A stretch of 64,000 nucleotides of DNA. Origin: Candidatus Desulfovibrio intestinipullorum (GTDB lineage Bacteria; Desulfobacterota; Desulfovibrionia; Desulfovibrionales; Desulfovibrionaceae). Every line of letters starts with the position of its first letter. Position 1 is the first letter of the stretch. The translations under genes were made by a program, and so were the position numbers. The stretch lies in contig DXHV01000083.1 in NCBI GenBank assembly GCA_019113165.1, forward strand, positions 1 through 64,000. Direction: 5' to 3'. Below are positions 39,430-47,857 of the stretch, one piece after another. The notes under the pieces are model-generated. The model was not told the DNA's origin, did no database searches, and saw only the letters and a list, made by a program, of their open reading frames with translations.

Positions 39430-40047
39430 ATGGGCTGGGAGCATGAGCCCGGCACGGTCTGGCGGGCCCAGGAGCTGTACTGTGTGGACCGTCTTTCCTT
39501 TGACCGGGTTTCTGAACTGGTTGGCGTCTCGGCTACCACCCTCAAGCGCTGGGCGGACAAGTACCGGTGGCGGGAGCGGCGGGACGAGATTGCCCAGGTG
39601 GAAAGCGACATCCGCTTCAACACCATTCTGGGGCGCAAGGCGATCCTGGAAAAGCTTTTGGCCGCCGAGGACGGCAAGGAAGCCTCGCAGGTGGCCTTTG
39701 CCGTGGCCAGTCTGGAAAGTCTGGCACTCAAGCAGGCGGAGCTGGCGGCGTCCGGCAAAATCCCTGTTGCCGGGGAAGCCGAGTACCCGAAGATCAGCAC
39801 GCGGGAGGAAGCGGTCAAGGTGCTGCGCCAGGCTGTGGAGCGCAAGGTGGGCATGGCCCTGACCGACCCGCAGAAAATCAGTGCCGAGACTATCCAGGAC
39901 ATCAAACGCTGCCTGGACCTGGTTGCCGAACTGGAAGCGGCACTGCCGAAGGAATCTGCTGCCGAAGAAGCCAGAAAGGTCGGTCTGTCCGGGAATATGG
40001 CCGAGAGTATTTACAAGGCTCTGGGCATTACGGAGGAAGGGAAATGA
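39430..40047 (+). CDS. Terminase small subunit-like protein (Mu gp27 / DUF1804 type)
   Basis: The product is 205 aa. An N-terminal helix-turn-helix (LSFDRVSELVGVSATTLKRWADKYRWRERRD) is the DNA-recognition part, followed by helical oligomerisation segments. The adjacent large subunit overlaps its stop codon. It is expected to select phage ends for headful packaging. Confidence 0.8.
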   Translation: MGWEHEPGTVWRAQELYCVDRLSFDRVSELVGVSATTLKRWADKYRWRERRDEIAQVESDIRFNTILGRKAILEKLLAAEDGKEASQVAFAVASLESLALKQAELAASGKIPVAGEAEYPKISTREEAVKVLRQAVERKVGMALTDPQKISAETIQDIKRCLDLVAELEAALPKESAAEEARKVGLSGNMAESIYKALGITEEGK

Positions 40048-41543
40048 CCGATGTAGCAAGAATTTTGCTGCCCTATCAGCGTGATTGGATAGCGGATACC
40101 AGCAGGGTCCGTGTGTGGGAGAAAAGCCGCCGCATTGGTGCCTCGTACTGCGAGGCCCTGCAATCGGTCATGGAGGCCGCCAAAAGTCGCGAGGCAGGCG
40201 GGCAGGATACCTTCTACCTTTCCTACAACAAGGAAATGACCCAGACGTTTATCCGTGACTGCGCCTACTGGGCCAAGGTGTTCAACGTATTGGCTGATGA
40301 GGCAGAAGAAACCGTTCTGCGGGATATTGACCGGGACATAACCGTATACCGCATCCGTTTTGCGTCCGGTTTCAACATATGGGGCCTCCCCTCGGAACCC
40401 CGCTCGCTACGATCCAAACAGGGCCGTGTCATCATCGACGAAGCGGCCTTCGTTGACGATCTTGAGGAGTTGATGAAGGCCGCCTTTGCCCTGCTTATGT
40501 GGGGCGGCAGTGTGTCCATTTTGTCCACCCACAACGGCGCGGACAATCCTTTCAATGAACTGATCAGTGACATTCGGGCTGGCAACCGCAAATACAGCCT
40601 TCACAGGACTACGCTGGACGATGCGATTGCCCAAGGGCTTTTCAAGACCATCTGCAGGCGGGCAAATCCTCCCCGCCCCTGGACACAGGAAGCCGAGGAC
40701 GCCTGGCGCGCAGGTATCATTGCAGACTATGGGGACGGCGCCGACGAGGAACTGTTTTGTGTTCCGCGCAGGTCGGCTGGTGCCTATCTGACCAGCGTCA
40801 TGCTCGAAGCCTGTATGGACAGGAACGTGCCCGTGCTGACCTGGACGCCGCCTGCGGACAACTTTGTGGACTGGCCCCTGCCTACGGCGGAAACCTACAC
40901 CAGAGGCTGGATCCTTGAGAACATTACCCCTCTGCTGGACCGTTGCCCCAGGGACAGGGCCCATTTTTGCGGGGTAGACTTTGGCCGAAGCGGTGACTTG
41001 TCGGTCTTCTGGCCGGCTACCGAGCGCAGGGATCTGTCCCTGTTGCCGCCCTTTGTCCTAGAGCTGCGCAACTGCCCCCACCGCACGCAGCAACAGATCC
41101 TCTTTGCCATTCTGGACGGCTTGCCCAGGTTCTCGGGCTGCTCCCTGGACGCCAGGGGCAACGGCTCGGCTCTTGCGGAAGCTGTTCGGCAAAGATACGG
41201 CCAGGGCCGCGTGCGGGAAGTGATGATTTCGGAAAATTGGTACAGGGAAACCATGCCCCTGCTCAAGAAGGGCATAGAAGACAAGACACTGGTCCTGCCA
41301 AAGGACGCCGACATTTTGACGGATTTCCGTTGCCTGCGCGTGGCCAAGGGCGTGGCCCGTGTGCCGGAACAGCGCACTAGGGACAAGACAGGTGGCCGAC
41401 ATGGCGACAGTGCCGTTGCCTGCGCCATGATGCTGGATGCTCGCAAGGAACTCGGACACGCGGAACCTTGGGAATACGTTGGTGTTCCCATGCCCGGCAG
41501 GTTCGACTTGCGCGGGTGGCGGGATGAAAATGACTGGTATTAA
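40044..41543 (+). CDS. Terminase large subunit (Mu gp28-like)
   Basis: The 499-aa packaging motor has a Walker-A-like VWEKSRRIGASY (residues ~24-35), Walker B GRVIIDEAAF and coupling segment SILSTHNG. The C-terminal nuclease has VDFGRSGDLSVFW. ATG 40044 overlaps the small-subunit stop, with AGGAAGGG upstream. A terminator-like hairpin follows 80 bp downstream. Confidence 0.92.
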   Translation: MTDVARILLPYQRDWIADTSRVRVWEKSRRIGASYCEALQSVMEAAKSREAGGQDTFYLSYNKEMTQTFIRDCAYWAKVFNVLADEAEETVLRDIDRDITVYRIRFASGFNIWGLPSEPRSLRSKQGRVIIDEAAFVDDLEELMKAAFALLMWGGSVSILSTHNGADNPFNELISDIRAGNRKYSLHRTTLDDAIAQGLFKTICRRANPPRPWTQEAEDAWRAGIIADYGDGADEELFCVPRRSAGAYLTSVMLEACMDRNVPVLTWTPPADNFVDWPLPTAETYTRGWILENITPLLDRCPRDRAHFCGVDFGRSGDLSVFWPATERRDLSLLPPFVLELRNCPHRTQQQILFAILDGLPRFSGCSLDARGNGSALAEAVRQRYGQGRVREVMISENWYRETMPLLKKGIEDKTLVLPKDADILTDFRCLRVAKGVARVPEQRTRDKTGGRHGDSAVACAMMLDARKELGHAEPWEYVGVPMPGRFDLRGWRDENDWY

Positions 41544-41624
41544 GGGCAATAATCTTGACCGGACTAGATGGCTGCCGTAAACAGGAATCACGCAATTGAT
41601 ACGACTTTGTCGGCTTTGCCCGAT

Positions 41625-41649
41625 ACGGCCCGGCTGCCAGCCGGGCCGT
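41625..41649 (+). terminator. Hairpin after the terminase gene
   Basis: The 11-bp perfect stem ACGGCCCGGCT / AGCCGGGCCGT has a 3-nt loop. T enrichment after it is slight. It separates the terminase from the AT-rich cargo gene. Confidence 0.65.
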
Positions 41650-41664
41650 CTAGTATCTGTCCTA

Positions 41665-42510
41665 ATGAAATTGGGGGTGGTTGTGGACAGGGAAATATGT
41701 AAATTAAGATTTGATGGCCCGACTCTAAGCAGTCATGAGATGGAGTTAGAAAAGCTTGCAAATAGCTTATTAGCTTTCAAAACGACTATCGAGCAGGCCA
41801 ATGTTCTTGCTAACGGAAAAAATTCATTAATTTCAATAAAGGTAAAAGGCGGTTTCCAAGAGGGATCGTTACTTACCGATATTGTTGTTGACTATATTGG
41901 CCCTATAGTCCCTGTCTGCACAGACATTCTGAAAAATGTAACACAAGTGTTGGCATTAAAAAAAATGTTAAAAGGAGATCCCCCACAGCAGGAAACTCCT
42001 ATCGGAGATAGCCTTATTCAGATCACAAATTCTGAGGGGACAACTATCAATGTTAATACCCTTGTTGTACAGATGCATAATTCAGCCCCGGTCAGCACGT
42101 CGATTGGAAAAATCGCGGATGGCTTGGGGGAAGGAGTGACTTCGATAGGTGTAGAAACTGGCCCAAATCCAGAGGACCAAGTTACCCTTCTAGAGGGGGA
42201 TAAAGCCGCGCTGCAGCCCTCTGTTGAGGACCAAGTTGAGGAACATGTAAGAGTTTGTGACTTGGAAATTCTTACATCGCAAAATGATGGAAAACAGGCA
42301 GGTTGGAGATTTTATGACGAAGAAAACGATGTAGAATTTATTGCGTCGGTAGCAGACAATAATTTTCTCACTGATGTATCTGATCGAAAATATAATTTTC
42401 AACATGGAGATCGCATCAAAGTAAACTTAAAAGAAACTAAAAAATTTATAAATAGCAGAAAAAGAACAACTAGGACTGTCCTAGAAGTAATATCCTACAC
42501 AAGACCATAA
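41665..42510 (+). CDS. AT-rich cargo gene (moron) of unknown function
   Basis: The product is 281 aa from ATG 41665; GTG 41683, preceded by a G-rich stretch, is an alternative start. It is clearly AT-richer than the packaging genes on either side. The N-terminal ~90 residues have helix-strand patterning (LEKLANSLLAFKTTIEQAN... ISIKVKGGFQEGSLL). The C-terminal ~75 residues look beta-rich (GWRFYDEENDVEFIASVADNNF... FQHGDRIKVNL). A hairpin precedes it and repeat copy 2 begins 3 bp after its stop, so it is a discrete insert. It has no structural role in Mu; exclusion, defence or lysogenic conversion are options. Confidence 0.7.
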   Translation: MKLGVVVDREICKLRFDGPTLSSHEMELEKLANSLLAFKTTIEQANVLANGKNSLISIKVKGGFQEGSLLTDIVVDYIGPIVPVCTDILKNVTQVLALKKMLKGDPPQQETPIGDSLIQITNSEGTTINVNTLVVQMHNSAPVSTSIGKIADGLGEGVTSIGVETGPNPEDQVTLLEGDKAALQPSVEDQVEEHVRVCDLEILTSQNDGKQAGWRFYDEENDVEFIASVADNNFLTDVSDRKYNFQHGDRIKVNLKETKKFINSRKRTTRTVLEVISYTRP

Positions 42511-42513
42511 TAG

Positions 42514-42552
42514 CCTCTAAAATTGTTCGCATGGTTCGCGCCCTTTACGGGC
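42514..42552 (+). repeat. Dispersed late-region repeat, copy 2
   Basis: It matches the consensus with CTCT for CTCA and CCC for CTG near the end. It immediately follows the AT-rich cargo gene and precedes the portal block. Confidence 0.9.
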
Positions 42553-42556
42553 AAAG

Positions 42557-42598
42557 CCTCCGCAATGCTGCTATCAGGCGGCATTACGGAGGTTTTTT
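42557..42598 (+). terminator. Attenuator-like hairpin after repeat copy 2
   Basis: CCTCCG (42557-42562) pairs with CGGAGG (42587-42592), and an inner AATGC/GCATT pairing extends the stem. Six T residues follow. The 3' arm contains the GGAGG ribosome-binding site of the next gene, so the hairpin could both stop transcription and hide the RBS. Confidence 0.65.
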
Positions 42599-42600
42599 GT

Positions 42601-42807
42601 ATGCTACACGCTGCGATCACACTGTTGTTTGTCCTGGTAGGGAGCCCCTTTGGCTTTCCTCTGTGGGGCTGGCTGTGCGCCTATGGCGGGGGCCAACGTG
42701 AAAACATGCCCTGGTGGGGCGGTTTTGATCCCAAAGTCTGGAATCTGAAGTCGCTTTGTGACTGGCTTTTGCCGCTTTGCGTGGCCGTACTTGGGGGGCT
42801 CATATGA
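42601..42807 (+). CDS. Small membrane protein before the portal
   Basis: The 68-aa product has two hydrophobic segments (AAITLLFVLVGSPFGFPLWGW and CDWLLPLCVAVLGGLI) and a W/G-rich linker. GGAGG within the upstream hairpin is its RBS. Its stop overlaps the portal start. The function is unknown. Confidence 0.65.
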   Translation: MLHAAITLLFVLVGSPFGFPLWGWLCAYGGGQRENMPWWGGFDPKVWNLKSLCDWLLPLCVAVLGGLI

Positions 42808-44345
42808 AAGGACTCTACAGCGCAGACGGCACATTCACGCCCTTCAGCGTCATGGATTTGAGCACGGAACTTGCCACGCGCCAGAACGCCGGCGTGACCT
42901 TTAGTGAGCTGGAAGGCTGGCTGAACACGTTGCCGGATCCGGATCCTGTTTTGCGCAAACGCGGTGACGATTCCGCAATCCTGGATGAGTTGAGCGCGGA
43001 CGATCAGGTCACCACGGCCATGCTGTCCCGCAAAAATCGCGTCCTGAATTGTCCACACTTTTCCTTCAGAGCCGGAGCCCCTGAAGGAGAGGAGCCAACG
43101 CCCCAGGCCCAGGAACTCTACCGTCGCTTCATGGCCGACCTGGAGCACATGAATCTACGCTCTATCATATCGGGCATGCTGGACGCTCCGTTCTTTGGCT
43201 TTACGCCGCTGGAGCTTATCTGGCGCCTTGACGGGGATTGGTGGCACCTTTTGGATATTGTCCCCAGACCACAGCGCTGGTTCCGCTTTGACAACGACAA
43301 CAAGCCAACCTTTGTCGGCGTCTATGGGGGGCTTGCCGCGCAGCCGATTCCATTGCCGGCTGGCAAGTTTGTTTTCGTGACGCATCACGCAACCTACGAC
43401 AACCCCTATGGCCTGCGCTTGCTCTCCCGTTGTCTGTGGCCGGTCGCCTTCAAGCGTGGCGGCGTGCAATTTTACGCCCGCTTTGTCGAGCGGCACGGAA
43501 TGCCCTGGGTAGTCGCCGAGGCGCCGGCGGAAGCTGAGAAGCTGGAAAAGCGAGACATGGCCCTGGGACTTTCCCGCATGGTGCAGGACGCTGTGGCAGT
43601 GATTCCCCACGGGGCCAATGTCACCCTTGAAAGCCCTGGTCAAAGCCAGGCCTCTATTCACGAGGCCTTTCTGTCCAGACAGGATAGGGCTATCAGCAAG
43701 GTGCTCATGGGGCAGACCCTGACCATTGAGACGGACGGCAAAAATTCCCTTGCGGCAACCGAAGCGCACAAGGATGTGGCCGACGATCTTGCCGACGCCG
43801 ACAAGGCCATGGTGGTGGACGCGTGGAACGAGATCGCCTGGCTCTTTGCCCAGGTCAACGCAGGCCCGGACGTGCTTGCTCCCGTTGCCGCCTATGAGGA
43901 ACCAGAAGATTTGGGCAAGCAGGCCGACCTGGACAAGAAGCTATCCGAGATCGGTGTGGAATTCCTGGAAGAACACTTCACGGAAAAGTATGGCCTCAAG
44001 CCTGGGGAATTCCGCGTCCGGGCTTCGGTGGATTCCGCGGCGGTTGCCAACTTTGCGGCTCGGGGCGAGACGACCTTGCTGGCCGAAAAGGCCCAGGCCA
44101 ATCTCGACGCAGCAATCAAGAAGATGTTGCCCCAGGCCCTCAAGGCAAGCGGGAAATTTGTCAGCCAAGTTGAGAACGCTATCAGGAAGGCCAGGGATCT
44201 GGACGGCCTGCAGGACGCCCTTGTGGAACTGCTTGCCCCTGCTATGGAGCCTAATGAGCTGGAGGCCTTTCTTGCTCGAGCCATGACTGCTGCCGCTGGT
44301 TATGGCGCTGTTGCCGCCTATGGAGAGGGGGTAGAGGATGCCTAA
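42804..44345 (+). CDS. Portal protein (Mu gp29 / DUF935 family)
   Basis: The 513-aa product has the family pattern: DDQVTTAMLSRKNRVL near the N-terminus, DAPFFGFTPLELIW, WHLLDIVPRPQRWFRF and VLMGQTLTIETDGKNSLAA. It forms the dodecameric DNA portal at the capsid vertex. GGGGGG lies before ATG 42804. Its end overlaps the F-like gene by 8 bp. Confidence 0.92.
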   Translation: MKGLYSADGTFTPFSVMDLSTELATRQNAGVTFSELEGWLNTLPDPDPVLRKRGDDSAILDELSADDQVTTAMLSRKNRVLNCPHFSFRAGAPEGEEPTPQAQELYRRFMADLEHMNLRSIISGMLDAPFFGFTPLELIWRLDGDWWHLLDIVPRPQRWFRFDNDNKPTFVGVYGGLAAQPIPLPAGKFVFVTHHATYDNPYGLRLLSRCLWPVAFKRGGVQFYARFVERHGMPWVVAEAPAEAEKLEKRDMALGLSRMVQDAVAVIPHGANVTLESPGQSQASIHEAFLSRQDRAISKVLMGQTLTIETDGKNSLAATEAHKDVADDLADADKAMVVDAWNEIAWLFAQVNAGPDVLAPVAAYEEPEDLGKQADLDKKLSEIGVEFLEEHFTEKYGLKPGEFRVRASVDSAAVANFAARGETTLLAEKAQANLDAAIKKMLPQALKASGKFVSQVENAIRKARDLDGLQDALVELLAPAMEPNELEAFLARAMTAAAGYGAVAAYGEGVEDA

Positions 44346-46215
44346 ACAGAAGAAGGTTTTTCTGCCAAGTCCTGAAATTATTGCCGAGGCAGTTAACCCA
44401 GATGCGGCTATTGAGTTTTGGAAGCAAAGGGCAAAGCTGACTGATGAAGAGGCAAAAGCACTCGGGGAAGAGGCCAAATACCGCGCTTTCTATGTCACAG
44501 GCCTGGCCCAACATGATCTTGTCCAGATGGTTAGCGACGGTATTGAGGAAGCGTTGAAAAACGGGGAGACGCTGAGTGATTTCAAAAAGCGTATCCTGGG
44601 AGCCATCCAGAGCCAGGGCTGGCATGGATCGCGCGTTGAAAATATCTTTCGCACAAATGTGCAAACGGCATACGCCGCAGGGCGCTATACAAAGATGCAG
44701 GCGGTCAAAAAGGCCCGTCCCTACTGGCAGTACATCGCCATTATGGACAGCCGAGTGCGCCCCTCACATGCCGTCATGCACGGGAAAGTCTATCCGGCCG
44801 ACCATGCTTTTTGGAACAGCAACTATCCCCCGAATGGCTTCCGATGCCGTTGTGGAGTCCGAAGTTTGTCCGCCCGCCAGGTCAAAGACATGGGGCTGAA
44901 AGTCGAAACAGAGCTCCCAAAAACAGGTGGCGCCGATAAAGGCTTTCAAAACAATCCAGGCAAACATTGGGCTGAAACAGGCCTTGATCTCAAGAAATAT
45001 GGGCTTCAGAACACAGCTCCACCCAAACCCAAGAAAGAGCCTGTGACCCAAAAGAAGCTGGCCGCTGATATTGCATCCATTGATGAGCTAATCAAAAAAT
45101 CTGAAGGCCTTGATGTCTCTGCATTAGAAGCAAAAAAAGAAGAACTTAAAAGTCTTCTTGAAAAGAAAAAACACCAGGCTGAACAAAAAAAGCTCAATAG
45201 CCAGAAAAAGAAAATTGATAAAGAAATTGAAGACTATCCAGTAAAAATTTACACAGGAATTTGGAAAGATGCTGTTACTACAACAGATTGGAAAGAAAAG
45301 TCTGGTAATATATGGGCAAAAAAGCAGTATTTTGAGGACAAACTGCAATCCGCAGACCTGACACCGGATGAAGAAACCAAGTTCAAGGCCCTGTTGCAGG
45401 ATCTGGAGGAGTTTGATTCTACCGGGCAAAAGTTGAATGAACTCTTAGAAAAGCAAGAAAATATCCAATCTTCCTTGGCAAAACTCAAAAACGGGGGTAA
45501 AGAAAAGCCTAACCCATACTCTGATTCTCGCAAGGCTGCCGCCCTTTGGGCAAAGACGCCGCAAGAAGCGGATGATGTGTTGCGAAAACCCACAGGAAAA
45601 ATTTGGCAGGAGGCGTCAGAGGAAGAAAAGGATGCAATTTTTGCATATACGCGAGGCTCTGGAGGATTTAATCGTCCTCTTCGCGGCTATGATGGAGATT
45701 GGGATAATTTTAAGGGAGTAGGTTCTGTTGATTTGGACAATGAAGGCCGCGCTTCTGACATCAAGCTTATGACTGAGCTGATTGATCGTTCGTCATATGA
45801 TAGAGATATTTGGTTGCAGCGTGGGGTGGAAACTGATGCGGGAATTGCTGGATTTCTTGGGATTTCAGAGGAATCTTTATACAGGATGCCCTGGGATAAA
45901 CTCAAAAAACTTCTGGAAGGGCGCAAAACCATAGATCACGGTTTTGTCTCCTGCGGGAGCGCTAGTGGAAAGGGATTCAAAGGACATATTCTTCGAATTT
46001 ACTGTCCCAAAGGCACAAAAATGATGTACGCCGAGCCATTCAGCCACTATGGCAATGGAGACAAACGGGATTGGGACGGAGAAAAGACACAAACTAGTTT
46101 TGGCAATGAAGATGAAACAGTTATACAGAGAGAAACAAAGTTTAGAATTATACATGTAGAGAGAAATTCATTTGGCTATTTGTCTCTGGAAGTGGAAGTA
46201 ATAAAACAAATTTGA
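44338..46215 (+). CDS. Mu gpF-like minor head protein fused to an ADP-ribosyltransferase domain
   Basis: The product is 625 aa. Residues ~60-185 are the Mu F / SPP1 gp7 head-morphogenesis domain (NIFRTNVQTAYAAGRY, YIAIMDSRVRPSHAVMHGK, YPPNGFRCRCGVRSL). Residues ~235-385 are charged and coiled-coil-like. Residues ~395-625 form an ADP-ribosyltransferase domain of the R-S-E class. R495 lies in WLQRGVE, S538 in HGFVSCGS, and E591-x-E593 in NEDETVIQRETKF, so the ExE signature of arginine-specific enzymes is complete. The 3' half is AT-richer than the 5' half. The ADP-ribosylglycohydrolase gene follows after 11 bp. Like T4 Alt, it could enter the cell with the DNA (inference). Confidence 0.9.
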   Translation: MPKQKKVFLPSPEIIAEAVNPDAAIEFWKQRAKLTDEEAKALGEEAKYRAFYVTGLAQHDLVQMVSDGIEEALKNGETLSDFKKRILGAIQSQGWHGSRVENIFRTNVQTAYAAGRYTKMQAVKKARPYWQYIAIMDSRVRPSHAVMHGKVYPADHAFWNSNYPPNGFRCRCGVRSLSARQVKDMGLKVETELPKTGGADKGFQNNPGKHWAETGLDLKKYGLQNTAPPKPKKEPVTQKKLAADIASIDELIKKSEGLDVSALEAKKEELKSLLEKKKHQAEQKKLNSQKKKIDKEIEDYPVKIYTGIWKDAVTTTDWKEKSGNIWAKKQYFEDKLQSADLTPDEETKFKALLQDLEEFDSTGQKLNELLEKQENIQSSLAKLKNGGKEKPNPYSDSRKAAALWAKTPQEADDVLRKPTGKIWQEASEEEKDAIFAYTRGSGGFNRPLRGYDGDWDNFKGVGSVDLDNEGRASDIKLMTELIDRSSYDRDIWLQRGVETDAGIAGFLGISEESLYRMPWDKLKKLLEGRKTIDHGFVSCGSASGKGFKGHILRIYCPKGTKMMYAEPFSHYGNGDKRDWDGEKTQTSFGNEDETVIQRETKFRIIHVERNSFGYLSLEVEVIKQI

Positions 46216-46226
46216 GGTACGACAAC

Positions 46227-47399
46227 ATGAGTCAAAAGAGACCAAGATGGGAACATGAAATGTTTGCCTCGCGGGGGCCAAATGCGGTGGCGTGTGCTAC
46301 ATGCCAGTTTCGCTCTACGGTTGCGGAAGATGGAGGCATATTGGATCATGCAGGGACGGATACCTGTGAAATTTATCAATTTCCAGATAGCAAGCCAGAA
46401 GATGTTTATTATGACGGTGCCGAGTGTGAGTTCTATGAACCAGCTGACGACAAACCCCTGTCTTTACTACTAGGGGTAGCCGTGGGCGATGCGCTCGGCG
46501 TACCCGTGGAATTCAAAAAACGTGGGACTTTTCACGTAGCGGGCATGCAAGGCTATGGAACTCATAATCAGCCACCTGGTACATGGTCCGATGATACTTC
46601 GCTGACACTGGCCCTGGCGGATAATCTTTTGCCTGATCGATGCAGCCTTGAGAGCATAGCAACTGGGCTCCAGCTTTGGTATTTCAATGCTTGGTATACG
46701 CCTCATGGCAAGGTTTTTGATGTTGGCAATGCAACGGCAAAAGCAATTAAGCGCTTGAAGGATGGCGTTACGCCCGAGAAGGCCGGAGGGACAGGAGAAA
46801 AAGATAACGGCAACGGAAGTCTCATGAGGATCTCTCCACTGACCTTTTATATGTATGGAGTTTGGGACAGAGCGAACCGTTATGAAATTGTCAAGCGCGT
46901 TTCCTCCATGACCCACGCTCATGAGTGGTCTGTTACGGCCTGCTTTATCTATGTTGAAATGCTTAACAAGATTCTCAAGGGCAGGGACAAAAAACAGGGC
47001 TACGCCGAACTGAGAGACGATTTTTCTAAGGGAACACCTTTCATCAGCCAGGAAGCATTGGCAAAATTTGATCGTATTCTCGGAGGCGACATCAGCAAGC
47101 TGGGTGAAAATGATATCCGTAGCAGCGGCTTTGTCGTTGACACATTAGAGGCCGCCCTATGGTGCTTTTTTACTACGGAAAATTACAGGGATGCCGTTCT
47201 CAAGGCAGTCAATCTTGGCGATGATACGGACACAACAGGGGCGGTCACTGGCGCCCTTGCCGGTTTAGCATATGGAACAGAGGGCATACCCAAAGAATGG
47301 GTAAAACAGCTTGCCGGGTACGAAGAAATTCAGCGCATAGCCCAAGAAATGCCAAGATGGGATTATTTTCGAAGCCCAGGATATGTAGAAAAATTTTAG
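46227..47399 (+). CDS. ADP-ribosylglycohydrolase (ARH/DraG family) with N-terminal Cys motif
   Basis: The product is 390 aa. Residues ~1-70 hold four cysteines (CATC, then two single Cys), a possible metal-binding module. The rest is a full ARH domain. It has GVAVGDALGVPVEF, TWSDDTS (D122, D123), GNGSLMRISPL and LGDDTDTTGAVTGALAG (D332, D333, D335), the metal-binding acidic residues. ARH enzymes remove ADP-ribose from arginine or related linkages. ATG 46227 has GAGG upstream; a TTG at 46212 is an alternative. Pairing with the upstream transferase suggests immunity or reversal. A strong terminator follows. Confidence 0.92.
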   Translation: MSQKRPRWEHEMFASRGPNAVACATCQFRSTVAEDGGILDHAGTDTCEIYQFPDSKPEDVYYDGAECEFYEPADDKPLSLLLGVAVGDALGVPVEFKKRGTFHVAGMQGYGTHNQPPGTWSDDTSLTLALADNLLPDRCSLESIATGLQLWYFNAWYTPHGKVFDVGNATAKAIKRLKDGVTPEKAGGTGEKDNGNGSLMRISPLTFYMYGVWDRANRYEIVKRVSSMTHAHEWSVTACFIYVEMLNKILKGRDKKQGYAELRDDFSKGTPFISQEALAKFDRILGGDISKLGENDIRSSGFVVDTLEAALWCFFTTENYRDAVLKAVNLGDDTDTTGAVTGALAGLAYGTEGIPKEWVKQLAGYEEIQRIAQEMPRWDYFRSPGYVEKF

Positions 47400-47420
47400 C
47401 TCATATCAAATAATTGTATA

Positions 47421-47465
47421 GGCTCCTGCTTCTCGATTAACACGGGAAACAGGGGCCTTTTTTTT
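47421..47465 (+). terminator. Intrinsic terminator after the glycohydrolase gene
   Basis: GGCTCCTG pairs with CAGGGGCC (one G-T pair) and eight T residues follow. It isolates the portal/transferase/glycohydrolase block from the capsid block. Confidence 0.85.
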
Positions 47466-47471
47466 GCGCCC

Positions 47472-47539
47472 AAAATTCTCATCTTGGCTGAAAAATAGTC
47501 CCTCAAAATTGTTCGCATGGTTCGCGCTGTTTACGGGCA
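47472..47539 (+). repeat. Dispersed late-region repeat, copy 3 (extended form)
   Basis: The core begins at 47501. An extra upstream arm, AAAATTCTCATCTTGGCTG (47472-47490), is shared with copy 4, giving about 65 bp of near identity between the two. It follows the terminator and precedes the protease/capsid block. Confidence 0.92.
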
Positions 47540-47551
47540 AAGCTTCCCGAA

Positions 47552-47641
47552 CTCTGGCATGGTGGCCAAACAAGGGCATTTTTCCAACCAGATTTCAGAG
47601 AAAAACGGGGCACTTTTTGCCCCGCCAGAGAGGCCACCATG
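47552..47641 (+). promoter_or_regulatory. Leader with crossed inverted repeats covering the next start codon
   Basis: CTCTGGC (47552-47558) matches GCCAGAG (47624-47630). ATGGTGGCC (47559-47567) matches GGCCACCAT (47632-47640), which contains the first two bases of the start codon. The pairings are in crossed order, so they form a pseudoknot or two alternative folds. An independent hairpin CGGGGCA / TGCCCCG lies between. This looks like a translation-controlling leader. Confidence 0.6.
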
Positions 47642-47854
47642 CTTGTCAAAGAATTCATCGAAGAGCTGCAAAAGCTGCCCCAGGACGTACCCGTCATGTA
47701 TGACAACCAGGCTACCAATGGGCTGGACATAGCGGCCGTGTACTACGGAGAGATTCAGCTTCCCCCGGAGCTGCAGAAGGAGCTTGGGGAGGAGTCGTAC
47801 AAATGCGCGGTCGTATGTGGCGACGGTGAAGCGGCGGATGAAAGGGACAAATAG
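47639..47854 (+). CDS. Small hypothetical protein at the head of the capsid block
   Basis: The 71-aa acidic protein (MLVKEFIEELQKLPQDVPVM, then YDNQATNGLDIAAVYYG) has its start inside the leader structure. GAGAGG upstream acts as RBS. The function is unknown; proteins with this opening occur as stand-alone small phage proteins. Confidence 0.65.
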   Translation: MLVKEFIEELQKLPQDVPVMYDNQATNGLDIAAVYYGEIQLPPELQKELGEESYKCAVVCGDGEAADERDK

Positions 47855-47857
47855 GGC

